The notes beneath the pieces were generated by a model. It saw only the letters and a program-made list of their open reading frames with translations, had not been told where the DNA came from and made no database searches. A stretch of DNA of 64,000 nt from the NCBI GenBank assembly GCA_027257055.1, contig JAPVLO010000161.1, positions 5,224,501 to 5,288,500 of the forward strand, in the 5' to 3' direction. The stretch comes from Cephalopachus bancanus. Its lineage: Eukaryota > Chordata > Mammalia > Primates > Tarsiidae. Shown here piece by piece: positions 11,095-23,117 of this stretch; position 1 is the first letter of the stretch; each line of letters starts with the position of its first letter. The position numbers and the translations under genes were made by a program.

Positions 11095-12008
11095 AGGTTC
11101 ACTCTTAAATGAACTGCCTGAATCCTTTGGCCATATACTAGCAGGGTGTTAGTCTACTTCTTATTAATGATTTAGAATTCTTTTTATGTTCTGGATACTG
11201 ATCCTTTAACAATTTTATGTTACATGTAACTAATCCAAGTCTGCAGAATTTCTTTAATATGGTTTTTGGTACTCTTTTGCCATATGAAAGATCCTTGATG
11301 TTTTTCCCAGCTTCATTGAGATATAATTCACATGCCACCCAATTCACGCATTTAAAGCACACAATTCAATGATTTTTAGTATACTCATAGAATCTGGCTA
11401 CAATCAACTTTCATCACCCCATTAAAAACCCCAAATCCCTTAGCAGTAACTCCCCATTTCCTCATCGCTAAGGCAACTATTAATGTACTTCCTGTCTCTA
11501 AGATTTGTTCACTGTGGACATTCTAAATAAATGGAACTGTATAATGTGGTCTTTTGTGACTTTTTTCATTCAAGCATAATGTTTTCAAGATTGATCCATG
11601 TTGTAGCACATTATCTGTATTTCATTCCTTTTTAATATAGGAAAGATTACACCTTGTATGAAACATTTATTTATAAACATTTCATCCATTCATCAGTAGA
11701 TGGACATTTGGATTTCCATTTTAGCTACTATGATTAATCTTGGTATGAACAAGTGTGTGTTAAGTTTTTGTGTAAACGTGTTTTCATTTCTTTTGGCTAT
11801 ATATATAGATATATAGATATCTATATATAAGCATATATATAGATATATAGATATATATTTGCAAAAAATGTGTTTTATTTTTTCAACTTTCAGTGAAATG
11901 ATGAATAGAAGTGGCAATAATAGAAATTCTTGCCCAAGTTCTGGTTTTAAATAAAACACTTTTAATGCTTCACTATGAAATATGGTATATGTTATAGGTT
12001 TCTTTTTC

Positions 12009-12295
12009 TTTTTTTTGAGTTGGAGTCTCACCCTGTCACCCAGGCTAGAGTACAGTGGCATACTCACGGCCACCGCAGCCTCAACCTGCTAGGCTCAGAT
12101 GATCCTTCTGTCTCAGCCTTCCAAGTAGCTGGAACTGCAAGTATGCACCACCAGGCCTGCCTAGTTTTTTGACTATTGTAGAGATGAGGTCTCGCCAAGC
12201 TGCCCAGGCTGGTCTCGAACCCGTGGGTTCAGGCAATCCTCTCACCTCGGCCTCCCAAAGTGCTGGAATTATAGGCATGAGCCACTGCACCCAGC
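12009..12295 (-). mobile_element. Alu with 16-bp target duplication
   Basis: This antisense Alu is flanked by 'tatgttataggtttct' (left) and 'tatgttacaggtttct' (right). It is inserted in the old L1. Confidence 0.93.
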
Positions 12296-12534
12296 CTATG
12301 TTACAGGTTTCTGATGGAAATCACTCACTAGGTTAAGGAAGTTCCTAGCCACCTTAAGTTTGTATTTTCATTATAAATGTTACAATTTAATGAATGCCTT
12401 ACTTGCAAACTTTAAACAGTAAGTTTTTTTCCTTTAGTCTGTCAACATAAATTGTGCTGATCTTTTGCACATTGACTCATATTTGCACTCTTTGGATAAG
12501 TTTAATATAATTACGATTTTAAAAACTATGCTGC

Positions 12535-12812
12535 TGGCCAGGCTCGGTGGCTCAGCCTGTAATCCCAGCACTTTGGGAGCCTGCAGGTTCGAGATCACCC
12601 CAGGCAACTTGGTGAGACCTTGTTTCTACAATAAATCAAAAATTAGCTGAGTGTGGAAGCGCACGCCTGTAGTTCCAGCTACTTGTAAGGCTGAGGCAGA
12701 AGGATCACCAGAGTCCAGCAAGTCAATGCTGGGGTAGCCCTGAGTGTGCCACTGCACTCCAACCTGGGCAACGGAGTGAGACTCCAACCCCCCCAAAAAA
12801 GAAAAGAAAATT
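12535..12812 (+). mobile_element. Alu, first of two at one target
   Basis: It is flanked left by 'aaactatgctgct' and right by 'aaattatactgct'. The next Alu starts immediately and is followed by a third copy of the same flank. Confidence 0.92.
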
Positions 12813-12821
12813 ATACTGCTG

Positions 12822-13131
12822 GCCAGGTACAGTAGCTCACACCCGTAATCCTGGCACTTTAGGAGGCTGAGGTGAGATGACTGCATGAACCTAGAAGTTC
12901 AAGGCCAGCCTCAGCAACAAAGTGAGAATTCATCTCTACAAAACAAAACAGAACAAAAATCAAGAAATTAGCCAGGCATGGTGGGGCAAACCTGTGGCCC
13001 CAGCTACTCAAGAGGCTGAGGCAAGGACCAGCTAAGCCCAAGTGTCCAAAGCTGCAGTGGGCTGTGAGCCATGATCGTGCCACTACACTCCAGCCTGAGA
13101 CCCCAACTCAAAAATAGTAATACTTTTCAAA
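12822..13131 (+). mobile_element. Alu, second of two at one target
   Basis: This diverged copy starts 'ggccaggtacagtagctcac' and is followed by 'aaacaatgctgct', the third occurrence of the target sequence. It differs clearly from the neighbouring Alu, so the pair is not a simple recent duplication. Confidence 0.9.
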
Positions 13132-13214
13132 AAATAAAAACAATGCTGCTAATATACAAGGGGTGGGGGAATCTAAAAAAAAAACGTATTTATAAAAATT
13201 GTGCATTTATTTTT

Positions 13215-13880
13215 ACAAGTTTAAACTTCATTCACCTTCAAAGTGCTCTGTGTGATGCAATACACTTATCGAGATGGTTTTCCAACTGCTCAAAACAATT
13301 TTTGAACTCAACCATTTTGATGTCTTTTAGTGCCTCTGCCATTTTTTGTTTCACCTTGTCCACAAAGGCAAAACGTTTTCATTGGAGGACTTTTTTAATC
13401 GGGGGGGGGGGGGAGTCGCTTGGAGCAAGATCAGGTGAACAGGGAAGATGGGGCACAGGGGTCATGCTATTTTTTTTTTTTTTTTTTTTTTTTTTTGAGT
13501 TGGAGTCTCACTCTGTCGCCCAGACTGGAGTGCAGGGGCCGCTCCCGGCCACCGCAGCCTCGACCTGCTGAGCTCCAGCGATCCTTCTGCCCCAGCCTTC
13601 CGAGTAGCCAGAATTACAGGCACGCGCTACCACGCCCAGCGGATTTTCTGATTTATTGTAGAGATGAGGTCTCGCTGCCCAGGTGGGTCTTGAACCCGCG
13701 GGCTCAGGGAATCCACTCACCTCAGCCTCCCAAAGGCATGGGATTACAGGCTGAGCCACCGAGCCCAGCGGTCATGCTATTTTTGGTCAAAAATGGCTGA
13801 ACACTCAGCACGGTGTGGGCAGGTTGTTTGTGTAAATCACCCATCATGAAATGGGCAAAAGCACTGAAAGAATCTCCAAA
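13215..13880 (-). pseudogene. Mariner/Tc1-type transposase, C-terminal remnant
   Basis: The minus strand shows, in order, a degenerate HTVLSVQPF segment, PCSPDLAPSD (the catalytic-domain signature with the third acidic residue of the mariner D,D34D triad), then KRFAFVDKVKQK and EFKNCFEQLENHLDKCIAS. This order is characteristic of the transposase C-terminal half. A 296-bp Alu (13,474-13,769), a poly-G run (13,399-13,413) and poly-A expansions break the frame, so it is inactive. The N-terminal DNA-binding half is not seen. Confidence 0.8.
13474..13769 (-). mobile_element. Alu, young, with 5-nt deletion
   Basis: This antisense copy has 'gaggtctcgctgcccagg', the complement of the deleted form. 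It is flanked by perfect 'ggtcatgctattttt' repeats and inserted in the mariner remnant. Confidence 0.95.
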
Positions 13881-14114
13881 AAAAAAAAAAAAAAATTCTT
13901 CACTGAAGCGGAATGCAGCCTCTTACAACACTAGATGGTACATTGATGCCAATGGATTCCTAGAACACATACCTAGTGTGAGCAGCCTCCAAAAGATAAT
14001 CCCGGTGTTTTTGAGTCCCCTTCCCGTATGTTTGCTAAATCTTATTTCCAATTTTCACAACTACTCACAAGTGAGTTCCCAAAACCACAGGCCATTTTCA
14101 TACTCTCTGAGTCT

Positions 14115-14440
14115 GCATAGTCAGCCGCTTGCATCTGTGGGTTCAGCATCCAGATTCAATCAATTGCAGATCGAAAATATTTTAAAAACAAATATATAAA
14201 TAAAATAAAAATAACAATCCAATAAAAATACAAATTTAAAAAACAATACAGTACAAAAACTACTTACACAGACCCTCCATTGTATCTGGAATCAAAAGTA
14301 ATCTACATTTGATTTAAGGTACATGGGAGGATGTGTGTAGGTTATATGCAAATACCATGCCATTTTACATCCAGGATTTGATATGGGGTGTGTGTCCTGG
14401 AACCAATCTCCCCACAGATACTGAGGGACAGCTGTCTTTG
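14115..14440. mobile_element. MER2/Tigger-like non-autonomous DNA transposon
   Basis: Characteristic segments are 'tctgtgggttcagcatccag', 'caattgcagatcgaaaatat', 'ggttatatgcaaatacca' and the end 'cagatactgagggacagctg'. These match the ends and interior of the pogo-like MER2/Tigger group as I know it; the exact subfamily is uncertain. Confidence 0.7.
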
Positions 14441-14642
14441 CTGAATATGACTAGGCCATACTAGTATCATAAAAATTAATTGAAAATTGTTCATTTTTAT
14501 CCACTTTCAAAAACAACATAAATAAGACATGCACTTCTTTAGCTTGGAATTTTGATAGACCTTGGCCAGAAAATCACATGGGTCTGCCAAGTTTTCCTTT
14601 GGTTTTGTATTTTGGTGAATCGCCTTCACTATTTCTCCACGT

Positions 14643-14936
14643 TTTTTTTTTTTTTTTTTTTTTTGAGTTGGAGTCTCACTCTGTCGCCCAGACTGGAGTG
14701 CAGTGGCCGCTTCCGGCCACCGCAGCCTCGACCTGCTGGGCTCCGGCGATCCTTCCGCCTCAGCCTTCCGAGTAGCCGGAATTACAGGCATGCGCTACCA
14801 CGCCCAGCTAATTTTTTGGTTTATTGTAGAGATGAGGTCTCGCTGCCCAGGCGGGTCTCAAACCCGCGGGCTCAGGCAATCCACTCACCTCAGCCTCCCA
14901 AAGGCGCGGGATTACAGACTGAGCCACCGAGCCCTG
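14643..14936 (-). mobile_element. Alu, young, with 5-nt deletion
   Basis: This CpG-rich antisense copy is flanked by 'tttctccacgtttttt' and 'cttctccacatttttt'. It contains 'tctcgctgcccaggcgggtc'. Confidence 0.95.
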
Positions 14937-15012
14937 CTTCTCCACATTTTTTAATGGCTTTAAGACTATGTTTCTTATTTCTATTGAGTCAGTTTGATAA
15001 TATATTATTCTA

Positions 15013-15102
15013 GGGGGTACACCTCAACAACAAGGGCACCTGCATAATGAACATTTGTATAGCTAACCCTGAATTGCACACCACAGCCTTAAAATAAAAA
15101 AT
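15013..15102 (+). mobile_element. L1 3' tail, ~90 bp, heavily 5'-truncated
   Basis: It contains 'gcataatgaacatttgtata', 'gctaaccctgaattgcacac' and an AATAAA end. It runs directly into an Alu. The combined insertion is bracketed by 'attattctagg' and 'attattccagg' within old L1 sequence. Confidence 0.75.
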
Positions 15103-15104
15103 TT

Positions 15105-15420
15105 AGGCCGGGTGTGGTGGCTCAGCCTGTAATCTCAGCACTTTGAGAGGCTGAGGTGAGAGGTTTGCCTGAGCCCGGGCATTCGAGACCAGCCTGGGCA
15201 ACTTGGTGAGACATAGTCTCTACAATAAATTTTAAAAAGTAAGCCAGGTGTGGTATGTAGTTCCAACTACTTGGAAGGCTGAGGCGGAAGGATTGCCTGA
15301 GTCCAGTTGGTCGAGGCTACAGTGGCTGTGAGTGTGCCACTGCACTCCAGTCTGGGTAACAGAGTGAGACTCCAACTCATAAAATAGTAATAAATAAAAT
15401 AAAATAAAATAAAATATTTT
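15105..15420 (+). mobile_element. Alu with A-rich (AAAAT)n tail
   Basis: This sense Alu starts 'ggccgggtgtggtggctcag' in the A-tail of the short L1. Its own tail ends in a (taaaa)n simple repeat at about 15,390-15,415. Confidence 0.92.
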
Positions 15421-15628
15421 TTAAAAGATTATTCCAGGAAACTGTCCATTTTATATTGGTTTTAAAACTTTTAGGCACAGTATTTTGTGATTTGTTCAAG
15501 CTTTAATTTACTTATAGTTATGTTCTTTTTCATCACGAATGTTTTTTGTGGGTCTCCCTTCTTCTCTTTTTAATCAACCCTACTGGAGCAATAGATGTAT
15601 CTAACCCATTTCTTTGTTTCCTAATTTC

Positions 15629-15829
15629 AGGCGATCCTTCCACTTCAGCCTTCCAAGTAGCTGGAACTACAGGGGCACGTTACCACGCCTGGTTAATTTT
15701 TTGATTTGTTGCAGAGAACAGGTCCCGCCAAGTTGCTCAGGCTGGTCTCGAACCCCTGGGCTCAGGCAAACCTCTCGCCTCAGCCTCCCAAAGTGCTGGG
15801 ATTACAGGCTTGAGCCACCACACCCGGCC
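15629..15829 (-). mobile_element. Alu, truncated
   Basis: This antisense copy lacks its 3' right-arm portion. It starts at 'ggcgatccttccacttcagc' and ends 'ccaccacacccggcct'. Confidence 0.88.
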
Positions 15830-15963
15830 TAATTTTTTTTTTTAATTGTTGAGACGAGGTCTTGCCAAGTTTCCCAGGCTGGTCTTGAACTCCTGGGCTC
15901 CAGCAATCCTCTTGCCTCCACCTCCCAAAGTGCTGGGATTTCAAGTGTGAGTCACCAGACCCA
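15830..15963 (-). mobile_element. Alu left monomer (FLAM-like)
   Basis: This single antisense arm has its own A-tail ('aatttttttttttaattgtt') and ends 'gtgagtcaccagacccaat'. It is adjacent to the previous Alu. Confidence 0.8.
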
Positions 15964-16460
15964 ATAATTTGTACACTTTAAAAAAATTATTTTCCTCCAT
16001 CTGCTTTCTTTGGGTTTACTTCAGTTGAGTTTTTCTAACTTCATCAGGTGGAATCTTAGCTCATGTTTTTTGTTTTAACATAAGCATTTCACAATATAAA
16101 TTTCTTTCAACATATTCCTCCTTTAACTGTATTTCTTTCCCTCATCACTACCACCAATCTAACCCATCTGCAAATCTTTCTGATTTGCTTTCCAAAATAT
16201 ATCTCATATCTACCCACTCTGCCCATTTTCTTGTTAAAATGACAGAGATCAGTCCTCTGCAGTCCCGAGACTTCTATATCCAAAGTCCCACTGAATATCT
16301 CTATAGCTATGCGGCCCACAACAAGTCCAAAACTGAATTCATCTGCTCTCCTGTCCAACCTGACTCTCCTTTTTGTATTTCCCATCTCAATACAGAACTT
16401 CAGGAAGCATCCTAGACTTTTGTCTAACTTCCATATCCAAGCAAGTACTAAATTCTAAGG

Positions 16461-16462
<2 letters not shown>
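15964..16462. other. Intron 1: possible L2-related sequence
   Basis: Around 16,260-16,400 'caacaagtccaaaactgaat' with the surrounding bases resembles an L2-type segment. The rest is unassigned and AT-rich. Confidence 0.45.

Positions 16463-16505
<43 letters not shown>
16463..16505. repeat. (TC)n microsatellite
   Basis: This is a perfect TC tract of about 42 bp. It abuts a truncated Alu at its right end, so the Alu breakpoint lies exactly at the repeat. Confidence 0.97.
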
Positions 16506-16506
<1 letters not shown>

Positions 16507-16643
16507 GCTACTTTTTTGATTTACTGTAGAGAAGCGGTCTCATCAAGTTGTCCAGGCGAGTCTCAAACTCATGGGCTCAGACAATCCCCTCACCTCGGCC
16601 TCCCAAAATGTTGGGAAACAGGCTTGAGCCACTGCACCCAGCA
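16506..16643 (-). mobile_element. Alu fragment next to (TC)n
   Basis: Only the left-arm half remains ('ttttttgatttactgtagag' to 'gccactgcacccagcag'). Confidence 0.88.
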
Positions 16644-16779
16644 GGATTCTGTTTCTTCAACATTGCTTACTTCTGCCTCCCCCAGTCTATACCCCTCTAC
16701 TACTCATCATTTCCTTTGTGACTACCACTAAGAGTCTCAATTAGAACTTTCTGCTACTGATCAAATAATCCATCCTCCA

Positions 16780-17330
16780 TGCTTCTCAGAGGGATTTTCC
16801 CAAACTGAAATCTAATCACGTTACTGCTTAAATCTTTCAGAGCTCCAAAAAACCAAAGGCCAAAGTCCAAGCTCCTTAGAATGGCAGTCCACCATGAGCT
16901 AGGTTTTGTCTACTTCTCAATGAGCTTGCCCTAACATTCCCTAGTCTATCTGCTTGCAATTCTCAGAACACATTAGACAATGTCACAGCTTCAAGCCAGA
17001 GTCCACCGGTCCTCTTGACTTTCAAGCACCACATCCCACTACTTCACCCTCCTCTTCCAAGACTCAGCTCAAGGGTTACCTCCTTTATGAAACTTCTCCA
17101 GGTCCCTCACCATAACTCCTTGGGGAGAAGTGACCACTTCCACTTTTATGCCCCTACTATATTCTGTGCAAATTTCTTAGAGTCTGAAACACCTTAACCC
17201 AGCTGTTTATGTAATAAGTCTACCTTCCCAACCAAGCTGTCTCTCAAGGACTTACTTGAGAGTCGTCTTGTCTCTGCATACTCAGTATCTGGACACGAAA
17301 TAGGTGATTAAAAAACGCAAGTTCACTAAA
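16780..17330 (+). mobile_element. L2 LINE remnant
   Basis: It contains L2-type segments in order: 'ccaaagtccaagctccttag', 'aagactcagctcaagggtta', 'gaaacttctccaggtccctc', and a diverged 3' end at about 17,270-17,310. It is old and diverged. Confidence 0.7.
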
Positions 17331-20189
17331 TGAATTAATCAAATGAGTCTAAAACCATAAACTAAAAATAGTCTAGAAACAATACTACTTTGGTTAAGAT
17401 TAATAAGATTCAGAAATAAAAACATAACAGTAAATCAGAGTTCAATTTATTCAGCAAGAACAAAACCTTAATTGTATATAAAAATAAACAGAGTCCATTT
17501 ACCACCTGGAACTACAATTATGAAACATTCAGAAAAACAATAGAAAACTGTGAATTAAAATCAGCTTCAAGGAGATGACAGTCATTTACACCATGTCACA
17601 CCAGGATTTAAACATTTAACTATATCAACATAAATACTCTCAAAATAGCAAATACTGCCAACATAAGCCAATTTAATTTAGGGAAACTTCCAGAGTAGGT
17701 CAATTATAGCTACCAAAAAAGCAAAAGCATTTTTGAATGAAACTATAGATCCCAAACATTTTACCAACTTAAAATTCCTATCATTCACAAGCATTTTCAA
17801 ACAGGAAATTAATAAAGGCTAAATAAATGTACTTCCCCTGCAAAGAGTTACAAAAACGTTTCTGTAATCTTTGCAATGGTATATGTTACTTTTAATTAAT
17901 GAATAAATTAAGCTCTGTTTAGAGAAAAGAAAGCACGCTATCTGAACTCTCTCCCCTAAATTCAGTCCAACTCCAATTAGAGAGTCCTGTATCCACGAGG
18001 ATAAAGAGAGAAATACCCAGGGCTGGGAAACTGCCTCTCTGAAAAGTCCAGGGATTTTAGGCAGACAGAACACGGCCAAAAGGCAATTACACAAGCATGT
18101 GATTAAAGTCCACCAACACAGTACCTAGAGCTCTGAGACTAGTTCAATGACAACACTAAACATTGGATGGCATTTAAGTAAGCCAAAGGCAGTACCAAGA
18201 TTACCCTAAAGATATCTCAAACAACTCACAAATTAGGAGAACACAAGTTAGTTAAAAGGGGAAAGGAAGGGACTGTGTTATAAACTTTCTGGAGACCATA
18301 CAGTTCAACAGTGTTAAAACCTAGCACACATTTACCTACACCACTCTACTTAAGAAACACCCATTGCTGCCAACAAGATTTAACTACTAAGATTGTATTT
18401 TGAGGAGTGTTTGAAATAGTAGAAAATGAAAAATGAGATATCCAACAACAGCAGAGGACCAGTTAAAGTATGCTTTCTCCCCAGTAGAAACACAATGCCA
18501 CCATTAAAAACACATGCAAAATCAAAAATAACACATGCAGAATCAGATTATTTCAATTAAGTAGGAGAGTCAGTGTGTGTGTGTGGATGTGAGGTACCCA
18601 CGCAGTAAAAAAAGACAACAAACCTTCAAATGCGAACATTGGTGGCTATTCCTAGCTGGTGAGATTACAAAATATATGTCTTCTTTGTACTTCTATCACG
18701 AATATGTATTTCTTCTCTAATAATTTTCAACAATAAAACATAAAAAAAATCTTCAATGGATCCTGCTGATCTAGTAGTGATCAAAATAAAACTTCCTTAG
18801 ACCGTTTTACCATTCTTTTGTTCATTAATAAAGGTGATAAATAGGAAAAAAGCAGAACCTAGGGATTTCTTAAATCAACCTAGAAAAAAGAAAACAGAAA
18901 GCAGGACTGTATTCTAACCTGTTTTGGTGCTAAGGAGGGTAATGTTACTTTGCAGACATGTGTCCTTAGAGGGCTCCGTGAGAAACTCAAGAGCAGAATG
19001 AGAAAGAACACGCAGGGGAGGCTTCTCCAACAACTTGGCACTGCACGCTCCTGGGGCAGGTGCTGCACAGTGTTCTCCAGACAAGCGAGGGCTCTTCTAC
19101 CCCAGCAGAGGATGTCAGGTCAGAGGGGGACGTAGGGTAGGGAGCTGGGATGCCCATAAGCCAAAGGGGTGCCCAGGAAGGGGAGGCGTCTTGCAAGGAA
19201 AGAGAGAAGAGATTCAAGAAGGAAGACGTCGGCCAAATTTGCTGAGAGGTGAATACAGGCGAAGAGCAAAAGAAAGAATCCCCACGTCTCTCTGTTCTTC
19301 AAATAGTACTCAGGGGAAATTGTGCTCTGCATAATCCTCCATCTGGTGAAATCACTGTGATCTCTAAAACTGTACCCCGGTAGGGAAGAAATCAAATGGT
19401 GAGGATATAAGAACAGGGACGAGGCACAGGTGATCACCACTGGTTCACGTGAAAGGGCTGAGAGATGGAGGGGCTGCCTTTTTAATTAAGGAAACATAAA
19501 CAGAGCTGTAAGGAGAGGAAAGGAGCTAATCAAAGAGGGAGGCTTCCCAAGGGACCAGTGAAGTCAGAAATATGTAATCTGCAACTCGATAATAATATTC
19601 TCTTCAAAAGGAAGTAAATTAACATTTATTATGCCAGGCACATGAAGTCTTTCATGGTTTCTCTCTTCCTTTCTCCAAAACTCACATTCTTTAAAGTATA
19701 CCACATGGCTACTTGTCCAGGTTTTAACCTAGTTTGATCCTAGTTTTCAGCTAGAACCTTTGGACTGAAGAGAGATTCTATATTCCCAATTTTTTCCTTA
19801 ACAGTTCCACTATTTTACCTAACTTATTTTCATTTATGGTGCACTAAATCACTGCCAAAAAGTTCACTTCACATGAACAACAAACGACCATCACCTTAAA
19901 CTAGATTATCTGTATTAGGCTAAATGGGAAATTCCTGAAAGCACTCCTACAGTCATGCCTAGGAGAGGCTGGGAGTTGGGGCAGGGGAAGGTGGCCACAG
20001 TGAGAATGAGAGAAAGGGAAGATGAGAGAAACAAGTCTGCTCTCTGCCCACCTCGGAAAATACACTGGTCTTATGCTAAGAGAAAATGGTAGGAACTAAC
20101 CTTGCTATGGGAGAAAGGCTCATTTTGATATAAAAAAGAAGCATTTCTCAAATATCTTGTGATGTTTGAGACATTCAAAGAGCTTTAAG
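17331..20189. other. Intron 1: 2.9 kb with no recognised repeat or exon
   Basis: This is unusually repeat-poor for this window. It is AT-rich to about 18,880, then more balanced with purine-rich stretches (18,900-19,560 and 19,960-20,040). The open frames between 18,880 and 19,440 overlap on both strands and resemble no known protein. Confidence 0.5.
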
Positions 20190-20498
20190 AGCCAGGCGTG
20201 GTGGCTCACAACTCTAAACCCAGCACTTCGGGAGGCAGAGGGGAGAGGGTTGCCTGAGCCCATGGACTCGAGACCAGCCTGGGCAACACGATGAGACCAC
20301 ATCTCTACAATAAATTAAAAAAAAAACAAAAAACTAGGCGTGGTGGTGCACACCTGTAGTTCCAGCTACTTGGAAGGCTGAAGCGGAAGGATCACCTGAG
20401 CCCTGCAGGTCGAGGCTGCAGTGGCTGTGAGCACGCCACTGCATTCCAGCCTGGGCAACAGAGTGAAACTCTACCTCAAAACAAAACAAAACAAAGAG
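20190..20498 (+). mobile_element. Alu with target duplication
   Basis: It is flanked by 'caaagagctttaaga' and 'caaagagctttaagg'. The tail is (aaaac)n. Confidence 0.93.
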
Positions 20499-22448
20499 CT
20501 TTAAGGCCAGGCGTTGCAAACTCTGAGTCAAATAAAGAACAGTCATAAACGCAATGCCAGATCATCTAAGAGTCAGCAGAGATGAGGGCACTTGTGTGAG
20601 CACAAACGCCCAGCTACACTGAGCACTAAGTAGAAACAACACAGACAGAAGCCTTCAGATGGACAAGTGAGAGGCAAGAAGACAAAGGAGAACTTCAAGG
20701 TCTCCTGTAATTCCTGGGATGCTAAATCCAAAGTCTGGGTTCCATTCCTTAACTCACCTTGCAGCAGCATTTGACACCGAGTAAGGATCACACTCCCTTC
20801 CAGCTCCCACTCCTGGTTTTCCTCACATCCATCTAGCCACCCCCCCTCCTTCTCAGCTCCTTTAAAAGCTGTTGCCCACCCCACCCCACCCCACATCTTG
20901 AGTTGTAGCCAGGGCCTGTGTTCCAGCTAGGAGGACACACTCATTCATGGCTTCATGCCCATTTTTACAAATTTCCTCAACTCCAGATCCAAACACCCAC
21001 CTCCCAGAGCTCTTTACTTAGATGACCACAGGCATCTCAAACCAGCTAGGCCAAAACTCACTGGAACTTGCCAGATTGGCCCTCCTCACAATAAAAGGTA
21101 TGGCCATCTACCTAGTGATCAAAGCCAGCCATTCTTGACTCTCTCACTGGCCTACAGACAGTGACCACGTCCTGTTGTTCCCGTCTCTCAAATGTCTCTC
21201 AAAAGCCATTCTTGCTCCAAACCCACTGCTTTCCTCAGCCCAACTGAATTCCAATGTATCCTGCTCATGTTCTCCATCTCCATGACACTGTTTCTGTACT
21301 ACTGCTACCTGGGACAGCACCTTGGCATCGTGAAGGTGCTTAAGGATAATGTCTAACATTATTGCCTTTAAGAGAAGCACTGCTCTAAGAGTTTTGCATA
21401 TATTATATATGACCCCACAGCATTTGCATTTTATGGATGGGGAAATTAAGGCATAAGGAAGTTAGTTAACTTGCCCAAGATCACATAGTCAGTAAGCCTG
21501 GATTCAAATCCAGCCAGCCTCCACAGCCCATGCATTTACCATTAAGTTCTGCCGTCCAATAAAGGCTATAGGTTTGAATAAAGAGTCAACCCCATCAAAT
21601 GAGATAAACACTGAAAAGCACCCATACAAATCTGCAATCAATAGTGATGTAAGGGAAACGGCTTTCAATAGGGTATGGAGCCAGAAGCCAGATTACAAAG
21701 GGCTAAGGAGTAGGAAGACAGCCTTCTTAGACTACCACCACTTAAAACATGCCATGTCCTACACACCATGCCAAGTGCTTTTACATACATCATACTTTTT
21801 AATCCTTGCAATACTGCTAGGTACATATGACTATCCCCATTTTACAGAAGAGGAAAACGAGTCAAAAGAGGTTAAGTAATTTCTACAAGGTCATTCTGCA
21901 AATAAATGGTACAGATGGATTCTGACTTAATCCCTCTGGACTCCAAAACTGTGCTAAATCACAACGCAAGAAGTGAAAAGAGAGTTTCAAGACAAATACC
22001 AACTTGGAAAAAAAGAAAAAAAATTCACATGCAACAGAGACATAAAGTGTATTTTAGTCACTGACGTCAATAAAAGTATACTTATGAGATCAATTTTTTA
22101 AAAGCTTAAAATGTTTATCTTATTTTCCACTTCTTTAGCGAGGCAACTCTTTTATCTCAGCACTCTTGCACCAGGTAGAGTATAAAGCAGAGACCAGCAC
22201 TCTTCTCCTGCCAATGGTTTGTTTCTTAACCTGATATAATTCATAGGGCAGAAGAGATTTTCACAATAATTCAAGTGCAAAACGAGCAAAAGAGAAATTA
22301 TAATAGAAAGCATAAAGTTTTAGTTGCTAAGCAGTTTAAGCAACACCAGTACTCTCATAAAGTCAAAATGGAAAGGAACAACATAGGCTACTGCAATTAT
22401 ACCTTTGTAATCAGACTGATTTCCAATTCTTAGGCTTCAGTTGAATTT
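20499..22448. other. Intron 1: L2-like and two MIR fragments
   Basis: About 20,950-21,200 resembles L2 ('gatgaccacaggcatctcaa'). 21,380-21,520 ('cttgcccaagatcacatagt') and 21,740-21,960 ('ccccattttacagaagagga') are MIR. The remainder is unassigned; no exon is seen. Confidence 0.6.
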
Positions 22449-22734
22449 CTTTTTCTTTTTTTTTGCGTTGGAGTCTCACTCCGTGGCCCAGACAGGAGTG
22501 CAGTGGCACGCTCCCAGCTACCACAGCCTTGACCTGCTGGACTCCGGCAATCCTTCCGCTTCAGCCTTCCAAGTAGCCAGAACTACAGGTGTGTGCTACC
22601 ACACCCAGCTAATTTTTGATTTACTGTAGAGACGAGGTCTCACCAAGTTGCCTGGGCAATCCGTGGGCTCCGGCAATCCACTCGCCTAGGCCTCCCAAAG
22701 CGCTGGGATTACAGGCTGAATCACCGAGCCTGGC
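22449..22734 (-). mobile_element. Alu with 16-bp target duplication
   Basis: This antisense copy is flanked by 'cttcagttgaatttct' and 'cttcagttgtatttct'. Confidence 0.94.
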
Positions 22735-22862
22735 CTTCAGTTGTATTTCTACTCACAATTAATAAATGCATTCTTCCATCTTCAAAATCATGATACAATA
22801 GCCCGTAACTTCCAGCATGCCCTTCTCTTCTTTAGAAAATAAAGGCACCATTAAAAAAACAA

Positions 22863-23117
22863 GGCTGGGCGTGGTGGCTCAAGCCTGTGAGAGGATTGCC
22901 TGAGCCCAGAGGTTTGTGAACAGCCTGGAAACTTGGTGAGAACTTGTCTCTATGATAAATCAAAAAATTAGCCAGGCATGGTAGTGTGCGCCTGTAGCTC
23001 TGGCTACTTGGAAGGCTGAAGTGGAAGGATCACCTGAACCCAGCAGGTCGACGCTGGGGTAGCTGTGAGCATTCCACTGTACTCCAGCCTGGGCGTCGAA
23101 ATGAGACTCCAACTCTA

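Larger units (their letters stand above)
10200..12530 (-). mobile_element. Old L1 (L1M type), antisense, interrupted
   Basis: The pieces read as antisense L1 3' UTR and ORF2: 'ttgagatataattcacatgc' at about 11,320, 'ttcaagattgatccatgttg' at about 11,585, and 'cctttagtctgtcaacataa' at about 12,433. A retrocopy plus Alu (10,675-11,094) and another Alu (12,009-12,295) interrupt it. Related ORF2 sequence continues near 14,937-15,012 and 15,425-15,625. Confidence 0.75.

Noticed and set aside
14552..15013. 153-codon open frame and similar frames over other Alus (e.g. 51,041-51,652 and 45,779-46,228)
   Set aside because: These are translations of Alu elements ('[15 protein letters not shown]', '[11 protein letters not shown]' type). 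They are shadows, not genes.
18880..19440. Overlapping open frames on both strands in intron 1
   Set aside because: There is no codon bias, domain or splice signal pattern. The frames reflect locally balanced composition.
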